Below, in pieces: positions 46,490 through 57,400 of a DNA stretch of 64,000 bases (the stretch's first letter is position 1; each line of letters begins with the position of its first letter). The stretch is from Myrica gale. Taxonomy: Eukaryota > Streptophyta > Magnoliopsida > Fagales > Myricaceae. The notes beneath the pieces were generated by a model. It saw only the letters and a program-made list of their open reading frames with translations. It did not search any database and was not told the DNA's origin. Location of the stretch: assembly GCA_963930655.1 (NCBI GenBank), contig OZ005602.1:24503840-24567839 (forward strand). The letters run 5' to 3'. Position numbers and translations under genes: made by a program.

Positions 46490-49083
46490 AGTCGAATATG
46501 GCTGGGCCCGCAACCCCCAGTTAATCAAAATCATAATTATCCTTACAGCAGGGGCTGCTATTTCTTGACCATTAAACACATCTCATGTCAATTTTTCACA
46601 TCGTAGTGGCTCCTGAAAGTCGTAGGTCGTATAAACAAAGGTAAGCTTTTAGCCGACAACTTGGATAATGTCAGTATACTCTCTTATTTTGTCTCTCTTT
46701 ATACAGTGATACAATGATAAAGTTATATAGGATAATGTCATATTTAGCTCCCCAAACGCTCTTGACAGGAAAATATATAAAATGATCGAATTGTTTTAAA
46801 TAATAAAAAATAAAAAATAAATATATTACTTAAATAGAGTTTTAATTGCTTTATTTATAAAATATTACCTTTTTTAAAATATCATTTTTTTTATTTTTAA
46901 TGAATTTTTAAAATATTTCTAGTAATTTTATATTGGAGGGTATTTTCGATCATTCTGTATGTTTTTCTATTTGACTTGACGGCTGATTTGAATGGAGGGC
47001 GTACATTGATTATTTTTTAAAGTTAAAAGATATAAATCTTTGTTTTCATAATGAAGGGGCGAGATTGATTTTGCCCCGTACTTAGGAGACGAACTATAAT
47101 ATTACCCTTTGAAAAAAATGTTATTTTAGGATTCAAACTATCAATTTCATCATATCTCACTTTCGAACTATCATAATTCATCACTTTTATGTGGTTTGAT
47201 AAGATCCAACCATCAAGATTATGTCATGCAGTTCATTTCCGCTGATCATTTCAACTGTAGGATTTGATTGTGAAGCATAAATTGAAGAACTTAGATAGTC
47301 TAAGAGACGAAAAGTGATTTTTTTAAAAAAATTATATTAACGATGTTGTTTACACCTCTTTCTCACTTCTTTTTATAGCTTCGAGATGTTAGGACACCAA
47401 ATTAGTTGTTAGCTTGGTGAATTTTAGATGTTTGACACTAATTTATTTTTATTTTTATATAAATCGATATTTGAAAATGTTAGGAATATGTTTAGTTGGC
47501 ATTACTTCGTATGCAAGCTTGTTGAAACTTCTGAGATGTTAAGGATTGTAAAACTTCTGGGAAGAGCTGAAATCTACAATACAAAAACTGGGTATTTATC
47601 AAGAAAAGTTCAAGTTAACTTGGAGTCAGATGCAAGTCAGACAGGAATGCGAAAATGAAGTATGGCTGCAACAGTTTTCGGTTAGTTCGTTTATAATTAA
47701 AGTAATGACATCCAGAAAGACCAAAATGCCCAGAATCTTCCACGTAGAATTGTGAGTTACTCATACCTTCTTGAAATCCATCACGAAAGGTGGTTTATAA
47801 AATCGAGAAATACTGTGCCTTCAACGAAACACTTCCTTTGTGCGTATTTCTGCCCCTTAGGTTTTCTGAGCCCTAGATGAACTGAGAATGAAGCCTTAAA
47901 GAAAATTTCCTCTCTTTAGGAGTCTTAGTTCGAAAGATTGATCACCGTACTTGTTTTCCCCACAAAGAATTTCAAGACTTTAGAGGTTGCTGAGATCTTG
48001 AAGATTTGAGTGTCAGGCTCGTACGTTTGCAGTTGTTGCGAGTTCGCAAGAGAAGACAGCAAAGGTATGAATAGCTAGGTAAGTAGTATTAGCTTTTTAA
48101 ATGGATGAGAGGTTCTCAATCCTTGCATCGGTGCAGATCCGAATGGTTTAGTTCGGGTAAGAATGCAAGTGTGTTAGACTAAGATATTGGGTATTCTATA
48201 GTCTATGGATCACCTTGTAATTCGAGTTTGAAAAACTAGTGAAATTATTACTTGGCTTACGGGCCCGGAAAGTTTTTCTCTTTTAGAATTTGTTTCCAAG
48301 AGAGTTTTTCTTCGTAACCAAAAGACTTGTGTCTCTGTGTGGTGATTGATCTGTTAATTATTGTTCTTGATTAAAGGGTTAATAATTGTGAAATTACATA
48401 CTGAAGTTTTAGTTGGTTTATGTTTGTTGAAAGAATCTTGATCTTGATTACAGATTATAGTTTAATTGATTTACTGTTAGTTATTTTACTTGCGTTGCTG
48501 TAAAACTAGAGTATATTGAACTTATTGATTTGGTTTGTAAAGTTTGTGCAGAAAAAATAGTATTAAACCTAAAAGAGTTATAGTTTAAGTTTAAGAACCT
48601 ATTCACCCTCCTCTAGGTTCAGTGTTAACCTATTAAGTCTAAAATAATTCCGTTCAGAAAATTCACTTGAAGAAATTGTTTGAAATATTAAACCCCTAAA
48701 GACTTTAGAGCACCTATCTGGCTATCCAGGATGGCTCAACGGGGTTTTGAGCATACAAGAAGAAAATCAAAATCATGATATTCCACGAGCTGGGGTCTCT
48801 GTGTCGATCTATCCCAATGAATCTGATACCATACCAATGTTCCTTGTCCTTTGCAGGCTAAATGCCAAAACAAAAAGGGATTCTTCCCATGTCAAGCTCT
48901 ATAGGAAAAACAAGAAAAAGTGATGGCTATCATGGTGAACTTCAGAGAGTATGCTAGACCACAAGAAAACAGCACACTAACGCAGCAAATTGAGTCATTG
49001 ACCATATTGGGCAAATGCAAAAGAACGACAGGTAATGAGACAATTCCCATTATTACAAGCTGAAAGGCACGAAGAAGAAGAAG
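46490..49083. other. Gene-free spacer with transposon debris
   Basis: 46780-47105 resembles half of the fold-back element at 14697-15189. 47700-48640 ends in CCTATTCACCCTCCTCTAGG, a phrase common at the end of Copia LTRs, so a decayed LTR is likely, but no partner, PBS or TSD was found. 48940-49083 is the 3' flank of the phosphodiesterase gene and is duplicated at 51300-51453. Confidence 0.45.
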
Positions 49084-49930
49084 CTAATTTGGGCTAAGGC
49101 TGCATTCAGCAATTTTCTCCCAGGATTCGAGAGTCTGGTCGAAGGTGTCTGTTTTGTATAATGCAAGGCGAGTAATTGGGAAGCTCAAGCTGTTAATGCT
49201 CTCATCAAGGACATTGGCTTTCTCTTGAGCTTTTCTCTTCTCATCATCTGTCAGATCCCCGTAGAGCAGGCTTAGATGTGGCATGTAAGCTGCAAAAATT
49301 GTAAAAGGCATTCAATAAGTTATCAAGTATGATGAGTTTTTTGGACTTATAGGTGTCCTCCGTGTAAAGTAGTACTTAAAAATGTAATTCACGAGACGAG
49401 CTCTTGTATCCAAAGTGGCCACTGCAGTGAGCACTAGTTTCCACAACCTGAAGCAAAGAACAACATGTCTCACTAAAGTCCGGATCATTACTTCATTTAA
49501 GGCCTCGATAGAAAATCGAATTTGGAATTAAAATATGGCAGAAAAATTCAACTTTTCTCAGCAATAAAATGAAAGTTCCTACTGCCTATATGGAACAAAA
49601 ATTTGCCCAGCAGAAAAACATTACCTTGGCCGTTGGATGGATAAGGAGGAACACGCACTGATAAAAGAAGGTTCCCGTGGCCACACGATCGACGGTGGCA
49701 GTGTAGGACTTGAGGCCCTCGCAGGACGATCTGAACCTGCGAAGCGCATCTTCCGGCGTCAGACTGATGGCTCCTACAACGGTGATGTGGGGCTCAAACT
49801 TGGGCCCGCCGAACTCGGAGCGAAGGCCCTCCATGAGCTTCTTCAACCTGGGGGCCACGTCGTCCGATGGGACGGCCCACACGGAGTACGCGTGCTTGTC
49901 CTCTACCTGGGGGGTTTCCGTGTTTGCCAT
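49084..49930 (-). CDS. Cyclic phosphodiesterase (2H phosphoesterase), intact copy b
   Basis: Plant CPDase hydrolyses ADP-ribose 1'',2''-cyclic phosphate, a by-product of tRNA splicing. Exons 49930-49625, 49447-49393 and 49289-49084 join in frame to 188 residues, close to Arabidopsis CPDase (about 181). Both catalytic motifs are present: H48-x-T50 in PHITVVG and H125-x-S127 in PHLSLLY. The start at 49930 (MANTETPQ) fits the family. The frame is open upstream to an ATG at 50179, adding 83 S/P/T/R-rich residues that could be a transit peptide; the duplicate at 37430 keeps that frame open but lacks the distal ATG, so I prefer the shorter form. It is the only complete member of a small tandem array. 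Confidence 0.88.
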
Positions 49931-51270
49931 GGGACAGAGTCCAAGAGTCCTCCGATCAGGGAGCCTGGAAACTAATACAGGTCTGGCTGTTGATGAAAGT
50001 AACAAGAAAAGTGAATTGGTTGCTTTTGAGAGAATACGTGGGATAGATTTGGAAGTGTCGAGGTATATTCGTGGGGAATAAGGTAGCGTGGGAAGGAAAG
50101 GAAAGGAGAGTGGAGTACAGCGGAATGACGCAGGGCTTGGGCTTTGTTTGAAGGGATTTGTAAAGCTGGAAGGGAACATTGGGATGGAGTGGTATGTGGC
50201 ATCTTATGTGGGAGCGGCACATGGCATAAGCGTGGGTATATGCTGGGGATGGAGGCACTGAAAGGACGTAAGTGGCATCTGTAAAATCTCTTTTAGTTCA
50301 TGTTTTAGAAAAATAATGTGTATAGATCAGTAAGCCCCCATGTTGTTTAGTGTTCACGAGAGTCGGTTAAAAAAAATTAAAAGAGATGATTTGAAATGAA
50401 TTTTTTATGTTTATTATAATAAAAAGAGATGATTTGGCGAAGAGAAATTATTTTATTAGATTAAAATTTTGAGATAGCCCAAATTTTAGGATGCAAATAG
50501 AACAGGTCTTATAGAGATGAGGATCCTATGTAATTTCTTGCAGTTATTGGTAGTGTTTGAGGGATGAGGATGTTCTATAATTTTTTGTTTAGATTATATG
50601 GTGCAATTTGGAAAAAAATAGATTGAGCAAGTGAACCTTATTGCACCGTGAAATTCAGACAAAAGATTGTAAAGGATCCTGGTCCGTGTTTGAGTGCCAA
50701 ATTTTTGAGTAGTTAAAATTTTGAAGCATGGAGTTGATGAAAAGGAGAAGAGAGAAAAAAAATTGAATGCATATTATAGTGAAAATCACCAACAATAAAA
50801 TCCAGTATGCTTATTAAGATCACCAATCCAGTATGCTTAAAGGGTTTTTGAATATTATTCAACAAGAAAATCAAATTCAATTATCGTTATTTTTAATTTA
50901 AATGCAAAGCAAAAGGTTCTCTTCAAATGTTAAAAAAAGTAAAGGTGATGGCTATAGGGTCTAAGAGTGTGTGTTGTGCAATTTATAAGACACCACAATT
51001 CTCTTATGGAAGGTTAATGCTCTCTAATATCCTCGAGACACACCAACTTATTCACCATAGTTCTCTAAGATTCAGTACAAAGTTATTACTCTCTAATATT
51101 AACGAGACACATTAATTTACCCTACTTATTTCTCTTCTCTTCATATGCTAGTATGAAATCTTTATAAGTCTTTCTCTTTTATTCCCAACAGCTCAATTCT
51201 AATTGGAAAAAACACTTATAGTATCACAATCGCGTTAAGAACTGTATCTACATCCAAAAAGACCAATGAG
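49852..51270. repeat. Segmental duplicate, copy b (matches 37430-38890)
   Basis: It covers the first ~26 codons of the intact phosphodiesterase plus its upstream flank. It is followed at about 51300 by sequence matching the 3' flank of the same gene (48940-49083), showing a head-to-tail tandem arrangement. Confidence 0.85.
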
Positions 51271-51453
51271 AGAATTTGGATAAAACAAAAACTCTTAGTT
51301 TGTTACTCTATGCACCAAACACATCAATGTGGTAGACCACAAGAAAAGAGAATACGTACCAAATTGACGATATTGGACAAAGATAGAAGAACACCAGGAC
51401 ATGATGTAATTCTTCTTATTACAAATTAAAAAGCACGAAGAAGCTAATTTGGG

Positions 51454-51647
51454 CTAAGCTAGGCTGGCTTCGGCAATTTTCTCCCAGGATTCGAGCTCTT
51501 CGGTGTCTATTCTGTATAAGGCAAGGCGAGTGATTGGGAAGCTCAGGATGTTGATGCACTCATCAAGGACATTGGCTTTCTCTTGAGCTTTCCTCTTCTC
51601 ATCATCCGTCAGATCCCCGTAGAGCAGGCTCAGATGTGGCATGAAGG
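51454..51647 (-). pseudogene. Cyclic phosphodiesterase last exon only (copy c)
   Basis: The minus strand reads MPHLSLLYGDLTDDEKRKAQ and continues to LESWEKIAEASLA and a stop, preceded by a TTACAG acceptor. It holds the second catalytic motif (HLS) only. No exon 1 or 2 was found in the 2.7 kb upstream. It is a relic of a third tandem copy. Confidence 0.85.
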
Positions 51648-52964
51648 CTGTAAATTACTCATATTCATCAATAACATAATACCCTTTTTATGAGCTGTAA
51701 AAAAGAAATACTTGTTTGGTACTGCAGTTTATACATGATATATAGGACCGCTTACAATCATATATTAGTTTCTAGGAATTGAAATTACAATTAACAAGAT
51801 GAAGTACTGACCGTACGTCTACTTAAAAAAGGATAAATATTGTTTCCTTTTTTATTTCTAAGAGTCACTTTTTCCGCAGAAATTTAGAGGTATAGTCTTA
51901 TTTTTAATACGCTGCTTCTCAATTTTGACGTCAATTAAATAAGAAAATCTTGTACGGTATAAAATAAAACAATTTATATTGAAATCATTCTCCATACTTT
52001 ATGGATTCTACTACTTTATTAGAATATTTTCAGAACATTTTAGAGTTTCAAATATTTGGCATGTAATTCCATCTCTCTTTTAAGTTATTTGTTTCCTATA
52101 AAGACATGTATATAACACGGCCGTTTTTAGTTTTTTTTTTTTCGTGCTACTCGAGAGATTTAAAATGGTTTAACTCATTTATCCGAAGGAAACTAATAGC
52201 GTCAACCGTGCAATCTTTTTTTAAAACGGGGGAGTGCAATATTTTCTTCAAAAAATCATCTTCCAGATGATTTTTTGCATTGAAACTCTTTAAATATATT
52301 TCAACATTTAATTTATTATTTTCCTGTTTGAAATATAAGAAAAATAATTTTTATGGTCCCTTCTTTGCTTTGGGGCCTCTCGAACTGCTTGTATGCTCTA
52401 AGCCGGCAGGGAAGCAAATCTTCTCTCTGTTTGCAAATACCGGACAGGGCAGTTAATGATTTTAAAAATGTTTTTAAAAAAAAATATATATATATTTCTA
52501 ATTTAAACATGATTTTTTCACACACCAAATATTTCAATCTTCAATAAAAATTTTTATCGAATCATTAGCATCAATTTCTATGTAAAACAACAACAAAAAC
52601 TTTTACAAAAACCTATAAAAACTCCTCTCATAGAAATCTTCATCTAAACATACTTAAATTTTACTCTTGATATTCCCCAAGAGAATAAATTTCAAAAAGT
52701 TTATCTTTTCAAACATCATTTACGTGGAACTCATAATTCATACAAACACCTAAAAAAACATATCAAAAAAACCTTTCTTAATCATTACACAAAAAAACGT
52801 TTTTAAAAAACAAACCCAACATAACCGTGTGTATTTCTGAAAAATTATCGACAATGCATGTGCATTTTTACTATAAGAAAAGGTTAACCATAATGTAAGG
52901 CTTGACCGTCGACAAGGTGAGAAAATAGAATAAAAAAATAAGTTCATATGTAAGATGATATAAT

Positions 52965-53290
52965 TTAAGGGAAAATATATTTTTCATCTACAAATTATTA
53001 TAGATTTTGCACTTTACAGCATAAACTACCATATTTGAGACATTACAATTATAAACTACTAATTTCTAACACGTTGCACTATCAGTTTATTTTTTCCGTC
53101 AAATTTGGATGTAATTGACTTTTTTTTTAAAAATGAAATGACTATTATACTTTTGAAAAAAAAATTAATTTTCTATTTAATTTGATGAAAAAATAAACGA
53201 TAATATAATGTATTAAGAATAGGTAATTTGTGGGCGTAATTTATCAAACCTAACAGTTTAAGATTAAGATGTAAAAAGTAAAATAAGTGA
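52965..53290. mobile_element. MITE, family B
   Basis: TTAAGGGAAAATATATTTTTC at the left and AAAGTAAAATAAGTGATA at the right, with the same internal order as at 5545-5890 (TTTGAGACATTACA, TTTCTAACACGTTGCAC, TTTTTTCCGTCAAATTTG). Confidence 0.55.
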
Positions 53291-54055
53291 TATATAATAA
53301 GACCAGCAAATTAAAATGACTCTACATTGGATGATTCATGATCCAAATCACATTAATTTAGAGTATTTCAAAAGCTTAGCCTAACAATATTCTTCAGCTT
53401 TAATAAGGAATAATCGAGGCAATGGTGCCCGGGAGGCCGGGACCCCCACCTCAGGCATGGTGCTTTTTATTTTATTTTATTATGTTTCTTGTTGTTTGTT
53501 TTGATTAATTTTTTTCTCCAGATTCTTAGGTCATGGGTTGCGGATCATATGACCCTGGCTACCATTAGATACACGCATGGCAGCAGGTGATATTTCGATT
53601 GTGACACCAAAACTAATGTCAATGGCTAAAGCCAACCACATTTGACCGAAGAACTTAGACTTCAAATTTCGCTGTCATTATTAATTAAAACTTCATATAA
53701 GGTTCTAAATTAATATTATTTTATGGATCTAAACCATGCCATCATTGACTTAGAAAGATATATTTTAAAATAGATAAAGATAATTTGTATAATATAATTT
53801 GGAAAGAGAGAAATATAAAAAGTGAACCTTATCCTACGATCATATAAGTACGATATAAACAATATTAAATTGTGTAAGATTTATGTACTGTTATACTATG
53901 TAATTTGAACAAAAAAATTGCAAACGATTTTCATCTAAAATGGCTTTTACTTATAAATTAATTATTCACCTATCAAAACAATCTGGACAATACAACCTCA
54001 CTTGCTTGGACATGGCAGAATAAGAGGACGACGTCGTTGTTAATAGTCACACGCG

Positions 54056-54063
54056 CCACGTGG
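54056..54063. promoter_or_regulatory. G-box CCACGTGG upstream of the ILK gene
   Basis: A perfect palindromic G-box about 370 bp before the ATG. G-boxes bind bZIP/bHLH factors in light and ABA responses; function here is inferred from the motif alone. Confidence 0.5.
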
Positions 54064-54305
54064 TAAGTTGATTCATTCACGCACGGTTCGACGCTCTCCA
54101 ACTATCCGTGAAACTGTATATAAAAATGTAAAATAAGATCTCCACGAATGAAGGAAATAAAATATTAGTTTGATCCATAATATTATTTTCGATAGTATTA
54201 AATTATAAAATAATTATAAAAATCGGAAAACGCAATGATTGAACACAATTACGCTGTTCAGAATTAGGCCAATTTGGACATCCCAAATGACCGCCACACT
54301 GCCCT

Positions 54306-54312
54306 TATAAAA
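54306..54312 (+). promoter_or_regulatory. TATA box of the ILK gene
   Basis: TATAAAA lies 114 bp before the ATG, implying a 5' UTR of roughly 80-90 nt. Confidence 0.65.
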
Positions 54313-54425
54313 AGGCCAAAAAAGCCTCGCATGCTTGTCCAAACCCAGAAGAGCTCGCTAGCTACCGACCCCACTTGCACGGGGTGCTGATAACCTACTC
54401 GCATACTTCAACCCAATTAGCGGCA

Positions 54426-57400
54426 ATGGATTCAAACAGAGGAGCAGTGAGGTTCAAGCTGGGGAAGCAGTCTTCGCTGGCGCCGGACCGGCCCGTGGAT
54501 GGGGAGCACGTTTACGAGAGCGAGGACGTGGCGGAGGGGATCGATCCCGGGCTGCGGTTGATGTATCTGGCCAATGGAGACGACTTGGAAGGGATCCGGG
54601 AGCTCTTGGATTCTGGCGTCGACGTCAATTTTAAGGACATCGACAATCGAACGGCTCTGCACATCTCGGCCTGCCAGGGTCTTAGCAATGTCGTCGCGCT
54701 CTTGCTCGAGCGTGGCGCCAATGTCGATGCCAAAGACCGCTGGGGGAGCACTGTAAGGACACGTCCCCTCTTTCCATTCTATCTTTTATCCCTATTTTTC
54801 TGGGCAAATGTTTAAGCCTAGCGCTGGTTTTGAAAGAACGAAAACAGCCTATTGCAGATGCTATATATTACAAAAACTACGACGTGATCAAGCTGTTGGA
54901 GAAACACGGTGCGAAGCCTCTGGTATGCATGTTTGATTGTTTTACATTGCATTTCGTTTGAGAAAGATTAACAGGTTTTTGTTTGGGGAAAAGTCATGCT
55001 CCCCGTGCAATATCAACCTTGATCCTTTACGTCCTTTGTACTTCAATTTTTTTTTCTTAGATTACGTACTTTGTACTTCAATTTTGAAAGATCGTGAGCA
55101 CGTTGGTTTGCAAAAGTATTGTAGAATCCAAATGTATTCAACAAAATTTATAAAACAAATATCTAAAATTTCAAAAATTCAGATACAAACACCAATATTT
55201 TTTACACAATTTTCAACAATTTTTCACACAAATTTCAATATCTTTTTTTAAAAAATTATGACAAATCTTTTCTTTTCATACTTTTTCACCTAATTCTAAT
55301 ATTTTTTTATTAAATAATTACATCAAATCATCTCTCTCTACATTTTTTTTACAAACTCCAACAAAAATTAAAATTTTTTACCAACTTTTACACAAAAACC
55401 TATAAAACTCCAATCAACATAAATATTTACAATTCTATCAAAATCTTAAAAATTTTACAATTTTTTACAAAACGAACATCCTCTTAATGTTGTTCCTTTT
55501 AAGAAAACAACGCAAAAGGATGGAAATGTCTTTCAAGATAAAATTACTATAACTATTTTTTAAAAATTATTAAAAAATAAAAAGTTATATATTTTTTTAA
55601 ATAAAACGATTAATTCTAAGTTATCTATTTATTTTTAAATAAAAAATTATTAAAAGGGTATTTCGATCATTTTACATGTGATTCATTGAGATAAAGGAAA
55701 TAAATTACAGTTTTGATAGTTGAGGGGTCCAGATTAATTTTGACCTATAATTACGGGGCGAATTATGACTTTTCTCCTTTTTATTTTATTATGATTTGCG
55801 TTCTCTGTTAATAATTCTGAATTTTATAGATGTTTTGTGGTTTTTTCCTGCCTTCAGATGGCCCCAATGCACGTTCGATATGCACGTGAAGTCCCTGAAT
55901 ACGAAATTGATCCCAAGGAACTTTTTTTTTTCTAGGCAACAAGACAATATATTAAAATCCGAGAACAGTACAGCCAGTACAAAGCACGAAATTGACGTGA
56001 AGGCTAACAGAAAACCTAAACGGACCAGAAGGCCCTACAATAAACCGGAACCAAAGGTCCGGTAGCCAAACCGGACAACAAAGCCGGTACCAGAACAACA
56101 ACCAAGACCAACAAAGGCCAACACAAACAGCCAAAACAAACAACCAAGACAAACAGGCCACAAAGGCCAACACACAAGACACAAACAGATCGGTCACAAA
56201 GACCAGAACCCAACACAACCACCGCCCAAAGCGGTGGCGGCTTCTGCTAGAGGAGTGACGAGCTGAGCGCCGAACCGACTCCGACCAGACAGATTTCATG
56301 CACTGACAGGCTGCACCAGGAGGAAGAGGAGAGAGAGCTCCATAGGGGCGGCATCTAGAGGGGCCAGGAACCAAAACCACCGACGGCAGAGGCGGCACAC
56401 GCGCCCACGGCCGCGCGTGGCGCACACGCGCCCACACGCGCCCAAGGAACTTGATTTTACCAATAGTGTGGAAATAACTAAGGTAGAATTATCTCTAAGT
56501 ATATTTAGTTACCTAAGATATCTGGTTCATTCTGCTTCTTACACCCCATGTGTTGAAACTTATTGAATATTGTTGCCTATTCTCATCATTTTGTAAAGCA
56601 TGATTTCACAGCACAAGGAGTTATTGATATTATTTAGGAAAAATATACTATTTGCCCACGAACTAATACCTGTTTTGCACTTTGCACCCTTAACTACCAC
56701 GTTTGAAAAATTACACCCACAAACTACATTGTACCTTCAAACTACTTATCTCTAACACATTGCACTCTCTGTCTATTTTTTCTGTCAAATTATACGAAAA
56801 TTAAGAGGATGTTCGTTTTGTAAAAAATTCTAAAATTTGTAGGATTTTAGATAGAATTGTGAATATTTATGCAGATTAGAACTTTATAGGTTTTTGTGTA
56901 AAAGTTGGTGAAATTTTTTAAAGATATTTAATTTTTATTGGAGTTTGTAAAAAGGTGTAGAGATAGATGATTTGATATAATTTTTTAATAAAAAATATTG
57001 GAGTTTGGTGAAAAAGTATAGAGAGAGAAGATTTATTGGATTTAAAAAAAAAGTTATTGAAGTTTGTGTAAAAGTTATTGGTGTTTGTGTAGAATTTTTT
57101 GAGATTTTAGATGTTCATTTTGTGAATTTTGTTGAATACATTGTATACTAGAATATTTTACAAAAGAACATGTCCTAAGTTTTTTTAATACGAAATGTGG
57201 ATTATGTTCTTAAAAAAGTCAAATAGCATGTTACATTTAAGGATAATTATCATTTTGCTTTTTTTTAAAAGAACTTCCGTCCAATTTGACAGAAAGAATA
57301 GACTAAGTGCGCAATGTGTTAGGGATTGGTAGTGTATGGTGCAATGTCTCACATGCGGTTGTTTAGTGTGTAAAGTGTAAAATCTATGGGGTAGTTCGTA

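Larger units (their letters stand above)
51648..54425. other. Intergenic region and ILK promoter side
   Basis: There is no gene. A family-B MITE lies at about 52965-53290. The remainder is AT-rich. The last 400 bp hold promoter-like elements for the kinase gene at 54426. Confidence 0.6.

Noticed and set aside
55952..56437. 161-codon minus-strand frame inside the ILK retroposon
   Set aside because: Rich in Trp, Cys and Val, spans almost exactly the retroposon, and resembles no known protein. It follows from the GT-rich composition.
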